Shown: positions 1-8,000, counted from the stretch's first letter. The stretch: 64,000 nucleotides of DNA from Paenibacillus solani (GCF_001277345.1 NZ_LIUT01000001.1:3042609-3106608), one strand, 5' to 3'. Numbers and translations are program-made. Notes: generated by a model not told the origin, from the letters alone.

Positions 1-1
1 A

Positions 2-421
2 CTGTGGAACCTCACAGAACATATTCTGAAAGAAGTTGTTGGTGATGAGGAAGCATTCAAATCCACCGCTGAGAAAATGGGTGCATTCCGCGCTGGTTAT
101 GGTACTGTATTGTTCTTCGAAGACAACAACGTCGTAGCCGAATTGCAGCAGAACTTTGCTGCTTATGCCGATAACTTCCCGGTATGGTCCAACCAATCCA
201 ACGGCATGCTGCAATTTGTTGTATGGACTTCCCTCGAGGCTGAAGGCCTTGGCGCTTCCTTGCAGCACTACAACCCATTGATCGATGAGAAAGTGAAGTC
301 TGAATGGAACATTCCTGAGAACTGGAAGCTGCTAGCTCAAATGCCTTTTGGTAAACCAGTGGCTGAGCCAGGCGAGAAAGAATTCGCACCGCTCGAAGAC
401 CGCGTGAAATTCTATAACTAA
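2..421 (+). CDS. Nitroreductase family protein, C-terminal part
   Basis: The frame is open from base 2 and ends with TAA at 419-421, giving the last 139 residues of a protein whose N-terminus lies left of the window. The C-terminal stretch EWNIPENWKLLAQMPFGKP and the preceding segment with many aromatic residues match the nitroreductase subgroup related to yeast Frm2/Hbn1 and Bacillus homologues (about 200 residues). Such proteins bind FMN and reduce nitro or quinone compounds with NAD(P)H in the cytosol. The FMN-binding N-terminal segment is not visible, so substrate and cofactor are inferred from family only. A strong terminator follows at once, so it is the last gene of its transcript. Confidence 0.8.
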   Translation: MWNLTEHILKEVVGDEEAFKSTAEKMGAFRAGYGTVLFFEDNNVVAELQQNFAAYADNFPVWSNQSNGMLQFVVWTSLEAEGLGASLQHYNPLIDEKVKSEWNIPENWKLLAQMPFGKPVAEPGEKEFAPLEDRVKFYN

Positions 422-429
422 TTCATAAG

Positions 430-476
430 AGGCGCCATCTAAGTTTATGATAACTTGGATGGCGCCTCTTTTTTTT
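430..476 (+). terminator. Rho-independent terminator of nitroreductase gene
   Basis: AGGCGCCATC at 430-439 pairs with GATGGCGCCT at 458-467. The stem extends inward through AAGTT/AACTT to about 16 pairs with a 6-base loop, and a T-rich tract follows at 469-476. It lies 9 bases after the stop codon. Confidence 0.92.
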
Positions 477-515
477 CGTACACTTTCTTCATTAAATAAT
501 ATGTTAAGACTCAGT

Positions 516-2783
516 TCAGTCTACATCTAATAGAGCCCTAAGAAACGGCTTGATCTCTTTATAGCCCTGTTCCGGTTCCCACCGCTGAATGGCTGTTTCG
601 TCCCCGTCCACGATCCACTTCAGTTTATCTTTCAATATCTCGGTAAAATCAGGCTCTCCTTTGGATTCGATCAGCATTCGTTTAACCAGAACAGCCCAAT
701 CCGTCGAATTCATTCGATCCGGATACTTCTCTGCCAACCGAAGAACACTTTCGAGTGTACCTTTTCCTAGCAAATGAGCGGCCAAATAATTACCGATAAA
801 GCGATGACTTGGGTCCAAGGGAATACTCTGTTCAAACCACGTCTCTGACTCCCGGTACTTTCCTTGCTTCATAAGTGCGGTTGCATGAAGAGAGTCGGTG
901 TAGGAACGGTCTTCATGATCTCCCCGAATAGACAAGTATCGATCGAACGCTTGGTTGTATTCATCCCATTCCTCATGATTGTAGAAGTAATCCGCCAACT
1001 CCCACAGGTACGTAGGCGCTGGGCGCTGCCCGATCATTGCCTCTAAGGCGATCAGGGTTTCCTTGGAACCCTTGGATGCTATATCCTCTGCCAGCATGTC
1101 CTTCAGCTGCAACATACGAAGCTTCATTCTAAGACTGTGAACATCCCCGGGATTCAGCTTCACCTTCCGAGTATAGCCTTCCAACGCTTCATCATATTTA
1201 CGGTCGAGCACTAGACGATCCTCTGGCGTCTCTTCTCGTTCTTTTAACAGAAAATAGGGTAAAGAATCTATCGTTTGCTCATTTAACCGATAACCGCTGC
1301 TGCTTGTTAATCTCGTACCATCTTCCCTGTAGGCATCCACAGACCAGAAGAAAAATCCTGCCGGATTAGCAAAGCCAAGCACACCGCCAGGGTCCACTGT
1401 TGTCCATTCATTACGGTCCTCATAAGAGATACCAACTCTTTGGTCATACAGATCTTGAACCGAAACCCGCAGCGAATTTCCTTCTATATAATTAGCAATC
1501 GACGTCATGATTTTCCCGCCATCTTGTAACTGCATACCAATATTCACTTTATAGTAGGCAGCTTCGGGAAACGAATCCCACTCAAAATAAATGGTATCGT
1601 CACGTATTTCTTCATTATTCACCGGGGTTCTCAACTGAATGAGCGGCTGCATCGTAACATCGATGCTTTGTTGTGATCCTCGGGCAACCTCTACCCAATC
1701 TCCTGCGTCGATAGACCAGGTTCTGCCGTCAATCTGCTCATAATTCAAACCGATGGCAAGCTGGTAACTTCCAGCTTCTACACTCTCGAAACGATATTGT
1801 CCCTTTGCATCCGTCAGCATCTGATAGGGTTCACTTCTCAGCGGACTGTGATATTGATCTATTTTCTTTCGCAGCATAATGCCAACAAAAGGCATGGGCT
1901 CTCCTTCGCTGCTTTGCACAGTTCCGCTGACCGTTGAGAGTAACTCTCTATCCAATATACTTTGCAAGCGATTATTAAGTTGGTTTATACGGCTCGTAAC
2001 CTCAGAATTTTTATTTCGCCGGTTGGAACCTTCAGACAACTGATTTAATACCTCTTTCGCAGCATGGGGGCTGCCCCGGCGCAGCAGCATTTCGGAATGA
2101 TACAAGGCCGCTTTTCCAATAATGTCATCGCGATCTCCATAAGGGGCATCTGCCAAATACTCATATTGCTGTGCCGCCCGCTCAGGCTGATCCAGCCCAT
2201 CATTTGTGCTCGCAAGCTCTAATTTTAATTCATACAGATAAGAAGAAATCGCACGGTCTGAATTCAATCCATTATGGATGTCATTCTCAAACTTCTGAAT
2301 TACCATCTCCAGCAAATCTGCTGCAGCCTGTAAATCCCCGTCCATTGCATAATAGTCTGACAGCTGAACCGCTGCAAACATCAGGAATCTCCCTGCAGGA
2401 GCCCCCTGTACATATTGACGCAATAGCTGCATTCCTTCATCCTGAGTAAAATGGATTTTCCCATCGATATCTCCACTTGCCATGGTGAATCCCGGGCTGA
2501 TAAAGACATCAAACCGGTGAATGAGCTCAGTTTCTTTGGGCTCAATCACATACTTCTCGATCAGCTTCCATTTATGCTTATTACTTTTCGTATTATGAAT
2601 AAGGCTCAGGATCTTGGCCTTACTCTCAAGATTGCCTTGTTCCAGCTGTTTCTGTGCAATCATCAATTCTATTCGAGGCGAGATGTTATGCAGGACAATG
2701 AACAGGAGAATCACACTCACAACCCCCAGCACCAAGTGCTTAATCTTGATCCGAATCTTCAAGCCTGGCCACCATCCTCTCAT
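516..2783 (-). CDS. Membrane-anchored TPR and carboxypeptidase-regulatory-like domain protein
   Basis: A 755-residue protein with a short basic N-terminus, one membrane segment at about residues 16-34, and a large, probably extracellular part. Helical TPR-like repeats are seen at about 130-260 (DYYAMDGDLQAAADLLEMVI, then GSPHAAKEVLNQL). A beta domain of the carboxypeptidase-regulatory type follows at about 285-365 (TVSGTVQSSEGEPMPF ... DAKGQYRFESVEAGSYQL), then a fibronectin-like stretch, and more TPR units at about 530-700. The ATG at 2783 is preferred because GGAAGG sits 6 bases before it; a TTG start at 2819 is possible. It overlaps the anti-sigma gene by 44 bases, so it is the third gene of an ECF sigma operon. 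It probably acts as an envelope sensor or effector of that system; its ligand is unknown. Confidence 0.72.
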   Translation of the reverse strand: MRGWWPGLKIRIKIKHLVLGVVSVILLFIVLHNISPRIELMIAQKQLEQGNLESKAKILSLIHNTKSNKHKWKLIEKYVIEPKETELIHRFDVFISPGFTMASGDIDGKIHFTQDEGMQLLRQYVQGAPAGRFLMFAAVQLSDYYAMDGDLQAAADLLEMVIQKFENDIHNGLNSDRAISSYLYELKLELASTNDGLDQPERAAQQYEYLADAPYGDRDDIIGKAALYHSEMLLRRGSPHAAKEVLNQLSEGSNRRNKNSEVTSRINQLNNRLQSILDRELLSTVSGTVQSSEGEPMPFVGIMLRKKIDQYHSPLRSEPYQMLTDAKGQYRFESVEAGSYQLAIGLNYEQIDGRTWSIDAGDWVEVARGSQQSIDVTMQPLIQLRTPVNNEEIRDDTIYFEWDSFPEAAYYKVNIGMQLQDGGKIMTSIANYIEGNSLRVSVQDLYDQRVGISYEDRNEWTTVDPGGVLGFANPAGFFFWSVDAYREDGTRLTSSSGYRLNEQTIDSLPYFLLKEREETPEDRLVLDRKYDEALEGYTRKVKLNPGDVHSLRMKLRMLQLKDMLAEDIASKGSKETLIALEAMIGQRPAPTYLWELADYFYNHEEWDEYNQAFDRYLSIRGDHEDRSYTDSLHATALMKQGKYRESETWFEQSIPLDPSHRFIGNYLAAHLLGKGTLESVLRLAEKYPDRMNSTDWAVLVKRMLIESKGEPDFTEILKDKLKWIVDGDETAIQRWEPEQGYKEIKPFLRALLDVD

Positions 2784-3093
2784 ACTGATCCTTCCAGTAG
2801 ATACTACCACCAACTTCAAGCAGCTCCGTCCCTGCCTGTAGTGACACAGATGGAGCGGGCTTCATCACAGGGTCTTTCCATAAGTAAATTCCAATGACGA
2901 GGACGAACACGCTCGCACTGACATAACCAATCACAGTTGCCCGTATTTCGATCTCCTTGTTCCATAATGAAGCCAGACGTTCCCGACCTGATTTGGGAAA
3001 GGTACGTGATATAACCTTATCCGCACCATGGAAACGGATGTCCTCCAGCTCCTGATTTATTTTTTCAGCAATATCCTGTTTCCCGTTACCCAT
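2740..3093 (-). CDS. Putative membrane anti-sigma factor
   Basis: A 117-residue protein with about 50 charged, helical cytoplasmic residues, one membrane helix (IGYVSASVFVLVIGIYL, about residues 57-74) and a short outer tail. It overlaps the end of the ECF sigma gene by 8 bases and the following TPR gene by 44 bases, so translation is probably coupled. Position and topology fit a single-pass anti-sigma factor of the Bacillus type, which would hold the sigma factor at the membrane until a signal arrives. No HxxxCxxC zinc anti-sigma motif is present, so the call rests on gene order and topology, not on a recognised domain. A GGGGGA ribosome binding site precedes the ATG. Confidence 0.6.
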   Translation of the reverse strand: MGNGKQDIAEKINQELEDIRFHGADKVISRTFPKSGRERLASLWNKEIEIRATVIGYVSASVFVLVIGIYLWKDPVMKPAPSVSLQAGTELLEVGGSIYWKDQYERMVARLEDSDQD

Positions 3094-3628
3094 CGCTCTC
3101 CCCCATCTCCATAATCATCTGCCGAAGCTTATTGCGTCCTCTCATTAAACGCGCCTTCACGGTATTCACATTCAGCTGCAATTGATCTGCAATCTCCAGT
3201 ACACCTAATTCATTGAAATAATACAGCGTAATCACTTCACGATATGTATAAGGCAGCTGCTGGATCGACTTAGTCATTTCACCCTCACGCCAATGATGGA
3301 TCATTGCCTCTTCCGCTGCGGGAGCGACTTCGTCTACATGAAGGTCCATTCTTGGGTTGGGAAAAATGTGGCGCCAATCCCAAGTACGCTGCCGCATTCG
3401 GCACCGATTCACCGCAATCCGGGTCAGCCAGCTCCGCAGTTTGTCAGCATCACGAAGCTGAGAGATATTCTCAAACGCCTGGATAAATGTATCTTGAACA
3501 GCCTCTTCAGCAGCTTGACGGTCACGCAGCAGCAGCACCGTGGTGCGCAGCAAGTAATCTCCATACTGCTCCATCAATTCCCGGAGAGCCGCCTCATCTT
3601 TATTTTTTAAACGTTGGATAACATCCAG
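3086..3628 (-). CDS. ECF RNA polymerase sigma factor, probable CTG start
   Basis: A sigma-70 family ECF factor. Region 2 is seen in AEEAVQDTFIQAFENISQLR and DKLRSWLTRIAVNRC; region 4 in LPYTYREVITLYYFNELGVL followed by a helix-turn-helix ending TVKARLMRGRNKLRQ. The first usual start codon in frame (TTG at 3577) would remove helix 1 of region 2. The frame stays open upstream to a CTG at 3626-3628, giving an expected N-terminus (DVIQRLKNKDEAALREL) of a 180-residue protein, and an AGAGGGGTG ribosome binding site lies 7 bases before this CTG. An ATG at 3634 is in another frame and opens only an 8-codon reading. The factor would direct polymerase to stress promoters, controlled by the overlapping membrane anti-sigma gene. 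Confidence 0.85.
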   Translation of the reverse strand: MDVIQRLKNKDEAALRELMEQYGDYLLRTTVLLLRDRQAAEEAVQDTFIQAFENISQLRDADKLRSWLTRIAVNRCRMRQRTWDWRHIFPNPRMDLHVDEVAPAAEEAMIHHWREGEMTKSIQQLPYTYREVITLYYFNELGVLEIADQLQLNVNTVKARLMRGRNKLRQMIMEMGESDG

Positions 3629-3654
3629 GCCATTTCACCCCTCTCTTATATATG

Positions 3655-3680
3655 GATGCGCCTCATCGCTCGCCGGTTGC
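3655..3680 (-). promoter_or_regulatory. Candidate ECF-type autoregulatory promoter
   Basis: On the minus strand GCAACC (3675-3680) is followed after exactly 16 bases by CATC (3655-3658), which resembles the AACC-N16-CGTC pattern of ECF sigma promoters. It stands just before the ribosome binding site of the sigma gene, as expected if the factor activates its own operon. The -10 has one change from CGTC, so this is a weak call. Confidence 0.35.
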
Positions 3681-3720
3681 ATGAATTTGAAATAAATACC
3701 CCAAAATACATTGGGAATGA

Positions 3721-3749
3721 TTGAAAACCTATGGTTAAAAAGATACAAT
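3721..3749 (+). promoter_or_regulatory. Sigma-A promoter of the TPP-riboswitch/ykoF transcript
   Basis: TTGAAA at 3721-3726, a 17-base spacer and TACAAT at 3744-3749 give a good vegetative promoter. The riboswitch aptamer begins about 70 bases further on. Confidence 0.7.
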
Positions 3750-3826
3750 AACACAAGTGAGACCCCCTGTCTGAATCATAAAATGGACTGGATGATATCT
3801 CACGATAAGCAACTGCATATATGTTG

Positions 3827-3919
3827 GCTGTACTAGGGGTGCCTTGTGCTGAGAGACGGCGTGCCGCCGTTAACCCTTAACCACCCGATCTAGGTCATAC
3901 TAGCGTGGGGAAGTGTAGC
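3827..3919 (+). promoter_or_regulatory. TPP riboswitch (THI element)
   Basis: The conserved thiamine-pyrophosphate aptamer blocks are present in order: GGGGTGCC, GCTGAGA, ACCCTTAACC, CGATCTAGGTCATACTAGCG and GGGGAAGT. Closing helix P1 is GCTGTACT (3827-3834) with AGTGTAGC (3912-3919), including two G-T pairs. GGAAGTG at 3909-3915 can instead pair perfectly with CACTTCC at 3953-3959, which is the 5' arm of the downstream terminator. TPP binding should hold P1, free the terminator and stop transcription of ykoF: a standard OFF switch. Confidence 0.95.
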
Positions 3920-3951
3920 ATTTATGTTTATTTCGCTATGTAGGCATAACT

Positions 3952-3981
3952 GCACTTCCTTATGGAGGGTGCGGTTTTTTT
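3952..3981 (+). terminator. Riboswitch-controlled terminator
   Basis: GCACTTCC (3952-3959) pairs imperfectly, with G-T pairs and a mismatch, with GGAGGGTGC (3964-3972) and is followed by seven T (3975-3981). Its 5' arm is also the partner of the antiterminator GGAAGTG in the aptamer. Confidence 0.8.
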
Positions 3982-4031
3982 GCGTGCTTATTTTGCGTAC
4001 TTACTATTTATTATGGAGAGGAAGATGAGTG

Positions 4032-4631
4032 ATGAGTGAGCTGGTATGCGGGACCAGCAGGATTGTAGGGTGCCGTTTCTCGGTGTTTCCTATGACAGAC
4101 CGATTTGTAGAAGTGATCATGGGAGCCCTTCATTCTGTCGATACCACCAAGGTATGGGTCCAGACAGATGATGTGAGTACCTGTGTACGTGGACGTATGG
4201 AGCATGTGTTTGATGTGACAAGGGCTATTTTCGCCCATGCTGCTGCGAGTGGAGTCCACACGGTCTTCCAGGGCACCTATTCTATCGGTTGTCCAGGTGA
4301 TACGGATGCTGATGTATATATGGACGAAGATCCGACTCTGTTAAACTGCGATATCGGCAAACATGCCGATATTGAAACTGCCTGTCAATTTGCTCTTTAC
4401 CCACTGGGAACGGACAATTATATGGAAGTCATCTATAATGAAGTTCATCGGGCGAAGGCCGCCGGAACCTTCAATGGCAGTGTTCATTACGCCAGTCGAT
4501 TGGACGGAGCATTATCGCAGGTGTTTGAATCACTGGAAAATGCGTTTCAACACGCAATTCAATCTGATCACAGCCATTTGGTCATGACCGCGGTCGTGTC
4601 GGCCCACAGTCCATCAGCCAAATCGAAATGA
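4032..4631 (+). CDS. ykoF: YkoF family thiamine/HMP-binding protein
   Basis: A 199-residue protein close to Bacillus subtilis YkoF, with the family blocks CGTSRIVGCRFSVFPMTD, TFQGTYSIGCPGDTDADVY-like (GTYSIGCPGDTDADVY) and CQFALYPLG, and the full two-fold ACT-like repeat by length. YkoF binds thiamine and its pyrimidine moiety in the cytosol and is usually linked to the ykoEDC uptake system. The ATG at 4032 is chosen because GAGGAAG lies 7 bases before it; a GTG one codon upstream is less likely. The gene is under a TPP riboswitch and is followed by a terminator at 4648, so no transporter genes are co-transcribed here, unlike the ykoFEDC order of B. subtilis. Confidence 0.93.
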   Translation: MSELVCGTSRIVGCRFSVFPMTDRFVEVIMGALHSVDTTKVWVQTDDVSTCVRGRMEHVFDVTRAIFAHAAASGVHTVFQGTYSIGCPGDTDADVYMDEDPTLLNCDIGKHADIETACQFALYPLGTDNYMEVIYNEVHRAKAAGTFNGSVHYASRLDGALSQVFESLENAFQHAIQSDHSHLVMTAVVSAHSPSAKSK

Positions 4632-4647
4632 TGTCCAGATGACAGGC

Positions 4648-4676
4648 AAAGGCCCGGCAAGCGCCGGGCCTTTATC
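4648..4676 (+). terminator. Terminator of ykoF
   Basis: AAAGGCCCGGC (4648-4658), loop AAGC, GCCGGGCCTTT (4663-4673), a perfect 11-base stem followed by a short T-rich stretch. Confidence 0.88.
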
Positions 4677-4701
4677 ATATGCTGTTGCAATTCTTGATGA
4701 G

Positions 4702-4797
4702 TTAAACCCAAACGCTCAAGATGATAACGAGCAGGATATAAAGAACCAAGATAATTCCTACAGAATTGCCATAGTTTCCGCCATAAGTTCCGCTCAT
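4702..4797 (-). CDS. YjcZ-like small hydrophobic sporulation peptide
   Basis: A 31-residue ORF: a Gly/Tyr-rich head (MSGTYGGNYGNS) followed by one hydrophobic helix (VGIILVLYILLVIILSVWV). This matches the layout of the YjcZ family of tiny sporulation proteins of Bacilli, which have a Gly/Tyr head and a membrane helix. An ideal ribosome binding site AGGAGGG (complement of 4804-4810) is 6 bases before the ATG. It is convergent with ykoF. The family role in spore formation is known only in outline; membrane or spore-coat location is inferred. Confidence 0.75.
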   Translation of the reverse strand: MSGTYGGNYGNSVGIILVLYILLVIILSVWV

Positions 4798-5161
4798 GAA
4801 TATCCCTCCTGGATTCAAATAATGTCGTGATGTAAGCAAATCACATGATTATAGTATTGCTCATGTCGGGCATGCGCCACGGCGTTTGTACCCCATTTTT
4901 TATATGACGAGCTTGATTATTCCCTGATATGCGCCGCGCTTGCTCGATGGATTTGATTGTCTGCGTCTGCGTAAATAGTGTATATAGCTTACATAACATC
5001 GTTCATCAATTCCATTTCATGACTGCTTCAACTCGGTTCCCTTCCTTTTGAAAAAAAGGGCTTGGACAATCTAATTCAGCAAAAACCCCGGCCGCTCCTG
5101 AATCATATGGTAAATAAACGATGACCCTTATGATGCTCTCAAGGAAGAAGGGATAGATAAG
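4798..5161. other. Intergenic stretch without a clear gene
   Basis: Apart from the ribosome binding site of the minus-strand small peptide at the left end and the AAGGAAGAAGGG ribosome binding site of the next gene at the right end, I see no ORF with a ribosome binding site, no strong hairpin and no clear sigma-A promoter here. Confidence 0.5.
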
Positions 5162-5884
5162 ATGAACTATATTCAAATGCTCTCCAAATTAGGCATGGGC
5201 AGTGCTCATCCCGGCGGATTCGAAGCAACCCTTCGAATGCTGAATAATTACCCTATTCAACCAAACAGCCGCATTCTGGAAGTGGGTTGCGGAACAGGAC
5301 GGACCGCGTGTCATCTGTCCGAGATGGGATACAAAGTAACTGCTATTGATTTAAACGAGAATATGATTATCAAAGCGCGTAAGAGAGCCGCAGCCATGGA
5401 GATGGATGTGCAGTTCCTTCAGGCGGACGTGTGTGCATTGCCTTTTGAGGATAATCAATTTGATCTCATTATGGCTGAATCGGTCACAGTATTCACAAAT
5501 ACCGCCAAGTCGCTGCCCGAGTATTACCGCGTTCTAGATCACGGAGGCGCCCTCATGGACAGAGAATTGCTGCTTGATAAGCCGATGCCGGAGACGAAGC
5601 TCCAGGAACTGCTGGAATTCTTCGGGATTCCGAATCTGATGATGAGCGAAGAATGGTCTGAATCTCTAATGGCCAGCGGCTTTACACAGGTGGATATTCT
5701 GGAATACAACCGCTTCAATGAACAATTAAAGGAGGAGCAAACCCGCCATTTGGATGTATACGAACAACGAGATAAAGGACTGCTATTTGATGCTTCGCTC
5801 TGGGAGACGCTATTTAAGCATGACCGCATGATTCTCGATAATACCGATTATTTGGCTTCCGCCTTATTCCGTGCCGTAAAGTAA
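5162..5884 (+). CDS. Class I SAM-dependent methyltransferase
   Basis: A 240-residue protein with the Rossmann methyltransferase motifs: motif I ILEVGCGTGRTACHLSEMG (about residues 39-57), an acidic residue at the end of strand 2 (VTAIDLNENM), motif II around FLQADVCALPFEDNQFDLI, and a motif III/IV region MAESVTVFTN. The fold is of the Methyltransf_11/25 type, so it transfers a methyl group from SAM to an unknown small molecule in the cytosol. It stands alone between a gap and the chemoreceptor gene. The ribosome binding site is AAGAAGGG, 9 bases before the ATG. Confidence 0.85.
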   Translation: MNYIQMLSKLGMGSAHPGGFEATLRMLNNYPIQPNSRILEVGCGTGRTACHLSEMGYKVTAIDLNENMIIKARKRAAAMEMDVQFLQADVCALPFEDNQFDLIMAESVTVFTNTAKSLPEYYRVLDHGGALMDRELLLDKPMPETKLQELLEFFGIPNLMMSEEWSESLMASGFTQVDILEYNRFNEQLKEEQTRHLDVYEQRDKGLLFDASLWETLFKHDRMILDNTDYLASALFRAVK

Positions 5885-6016
5885 TACGACTTCATATTTA
5901 AACGTGATGAGGGAAACTGCATGAGATCTGTGCAGCCCCTCTTTCTTTTATACGACAGACTTTCGACCTAATCCTACACTTTTTTTCAATTCCTTGTATC
6001 TAGTTTTGCCTGTCGA

Positions 6017-6025
6017 TGCTATAAT
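6017..6025 (+). promoter_or_regulatory. Extended -10 promoter of the chemoreceptor gene
   Basis: TGCTATAAT is a perfect TGnTATAAT extended -10 element. No good -35 is found at 17 bases (TTGTAT stands at 20). A sigma-D motif, common for chemotaxis genes, was looked for and not found. Confidence 0.5.
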
Positions 6026-6067
6026 CATGGTAAAAATATCCTATGTTGTTGAGGAGGACTCATTCTT

Positions 6068-7318
6068 ATGACATGGTTCAACAGACTCCCAATCTCACGA
6101 AAGATTACCGCAGCCTGTTATCTCATCGCCGCATTGTTTGCAATTCCAATGCTGGTGGCCTTTATTCTTATGGGTAAAGCCATCATTGGTATCATACTTG
6201 TGGTGGTACTTATCGGCATTGCGCTTCCTTTATCCAGCGTGATCGAGAAAGCGCTTACCGATTCATTTTCGGAAATTTCCAGTGTTTCCGCCAAAATTGC
6301 CAAAGGCGATTTCACTTTCCAGGTGAAAGAAGTTGGGGGCATGAATGATCTTAGCAGAACTTTCAACAGCATGGTAGACAAGCTTCGTAAAATACTGCAA
6401 GAAACCTCCACCATCAGTCGGCAGGTAATGACGTCTAGCTCCAACATTTCAATTAATAATCAGGAGCTCATTCAAGTCATGAATCAAGTCTCGTTATCGT
6501 CCAATGAGTTGGCCGTCGGAGCTAACGAAATTTCAGAGGATGTATCCGAGATGACGAATTCCATCCGTGAAATCGAAGAAAAGGTCAGTAACTATACGCA
6601 TTCGACCCAGGAAATGAATACACGATCAAGGGAAACATTAGGTCTGGTTGAGCAAGGCAGAGACTCCGTTGCCAAACAATCGGCAGGAATGCAGCGAAAT
6701 ATCGAGGCAACCTCCAAAGTCTCCGAGTCCATTGATGCATTGGCCAAAAGTGCAATAGGAATCACGAAAATTACGGAAACCATATCGGAACTTGCCGATC
6801 AGACCAATTTATTATCTCTTAACGCTTCCATCGAGGCAGCCAGAGCTGGCGAGCATGGTGCAGGGTTTGCCGTGGTAGCCCAAGAGGTCCGTAAATTGGC
6901 GGAGGAATCTACATCCTCGACCCGGGAGGTATTCAATCTTGTACGGAGCATCGAATCCGACGTAAAGCATGCAACACAGAATATTAAGATTAATGAAGAG
7001 GTCGTGCGGCAGCAAACCGAAATGATCCGTGAAGCAGAGCAGGTCTTCATGGAAATTGTCAAAAGTGTACAATATATTTCAGAACAGATCTCTGCATTCT
7101 CGAAGGAGAGCGAATCTATGCTGGAAAGTGCCCAGAACATCTCCTCAGCAATTCAGAATATATCTGCCATCACGCAGCAATCTGCCGCTGGAACGGAGCA
7201 AGTATCGGCATCTATGAACGAAGGCATCTCGTCCATCCAGAAGATGGCTGAGGAAGCAGAAGGAATGAATAATGCTGTCTTCCAACTGCAGAAAACCATC
7301 AACATATTTAAATTCTAA
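6068..7318 (+). CDS. Methyl-accepting chemotaxis protein without external sensor domain
   Basis: A 416-residue receptor. Two membrane helices follow each other with almost no loop (about residues 13-35 and 37-57), then a HAMP linker ([20 protein letters not shown]) and a long coiled-coil signalling domain. The hairpin tip is unmistakable: [20 protein letters not shown] followed by [20 protein letters not shown], which binds CheA/CheW. Most receptors carry a 100-250 residue outer domain between the helices; here it is missing, so the protein may sense an internal cue or the membrane state. The gene is monocistronic, with ribosome binding site GAGGAGGA. Its ligand cannot be read from the sequence. 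Confidence 0.9.
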   Translation: MTWFNRLPISRKITAACYLIAALFAIPMLVAFILMGKAIIGIILVVVLIGIALPLSSVIEKALTDSFSEISSVSAKIAKGDFTFQVKEVGGMNDLSRTFNSMVDKLRKILQETSTISRQVMTSSSNISINNQELIQVMNQVSLSSNELAVGANEISEDVSEMTNSIREIEEKVSNYTHSTQEMNTRSRETLGLVEQGRDSVAKQSAGMQRNIEATSKVSESIDALAKSAIGITKITETISELADQTNLLSLNASIEAARAGEHGAGFAVVAQEVRKLAEESTSSTREVFNLVRSIESDVKHATQNIKINEEVVRQQTEMIREAEQVFMEIVKSVQYISEQISAFSKESESMLESAQNISSAIQNISAITQQSAAGTEQVSASMNEGISSIQKMAEEAEGMNNAVFQLQKTINIFKF

Positions 7319-7355
7319 GTAGAGCACGGCCTACATAAGCCTTACGCTATATCTA

Positions 7356-7399
7356 ACCCAAAAGCCAAGAATCGCAGTTGGATTCTTGGCCTTTTGGGT
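7356..7399. terminator. Bidirectional terminator between chemoreceptor and phosphatase genes
   Basis: ACCCAAAAGCCAAGAATC (7356-7373) pairs with GATTCTTGGCCTTTTGGGT (7381-7399) around loop GCAGTTG. The core stem GCCAAGAATC is followed by T stretches on both strands. It serves the two convergent genes. Confidence 0.65.
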
Positions 7400-7439
7400 C
7401 CTCTTTATCTTTATCTTTTTTCTATATATGCTTACAGCT

Positions 7440-8000
7440 TCAATTACTGCTCCACAGCCTTGCGATATGAACAAGCTGCCCTTCATCAAATTCGACCCGA
7501 TATATGTCCGGCATGGTGGTTCCCTGCCAGAAATGATAATCAAACCGCTGATCATAATGATTCAGCATGAGCGTCATAATATCACCATGCGTACCAATCA
7601 CGATACGCTTTCCTGAATACTCGTTCAAGACCTCCTCAATCATCCGTACTGCACGGCTTTGCGCAGTTGTACTCGATTCTCCTCCCGGGAAGGAGTAGGC
7701 AAAATCCTGAAACAACTTCTCCTTCGCTTCGAGAAAAGAATATCCCTGAAAATCCCCAACCTTTCGTTCCCTCAAGTCCTCATACTCCTCGATCGGTAAT
7801 GCCAAAGCGTCCGCCAACGGTTGGATGGTATCCTTCGCCCGTTGATATGAGCTCGCAATGACAACGTCAATATCCTCTTTTAGGAGTAGATCCTTTACTC
7901 GCTCTGCCGCCCGCACTCCCTCCACAGACAAACCGCGAGCTCTTTCCTTCCCCTCGATAAATGGAGATTCCGCATGTCTCACAAAATATAAAATTGTCAT
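7440..8000 (-). CDS. Histidine phosphatase family protein
   Basis: A 186-residue member of the phosphoglycerate-mutase-like (histidine phosphatase) superfamily. The phospho-accepting RHA motif is at residues 8-10 (YFVRHAESPF), the second catalytic pair is at the GTHGD block (VIGTHGDIMTLML), and an ERKVGDFQG segment supplies the usual Glu. These enzymes remove phosphate from small molecules or proteins; the substrate is unknown. Its ATG overlaps the TGA of the NUDIX gene upstream by four bases (ATGA), so the two are translated as a pair. Confidence 0.85.
   Translation of the reverse strand: MTILYFVRHAESPFIEGKERARGLSVEGVRAAERVKDLLLKEDIDVVIASSYQRAKDTIQPLADALALPIEEYEDLRERKVGDFQGYSFLEAKEKLFQDFAYSFPGGESSTTAQSRAVRMIEEVLNEYSGKRIVIGTHGDIMTLMLNHYDQRFDYHFWQGTTMPDIYRVEFDEGQLVHIARLWSSN

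Noticed and set aside
2451..2897. Plus-strand ORF opposite the TPR protein gene
   Set aside because: Shadow of a real minus-strand gene; composition is not protein-like and there is no ribosome binding site.
5994..6025. Classic -35/-10 promoter with TTGTAT and TATAAT before the chemoreceptor gene
   Set aside because: The spacer is 20 bases, too long; an extended -10 promoter is the better reading. A sigma-D motif was also looked for and not found.
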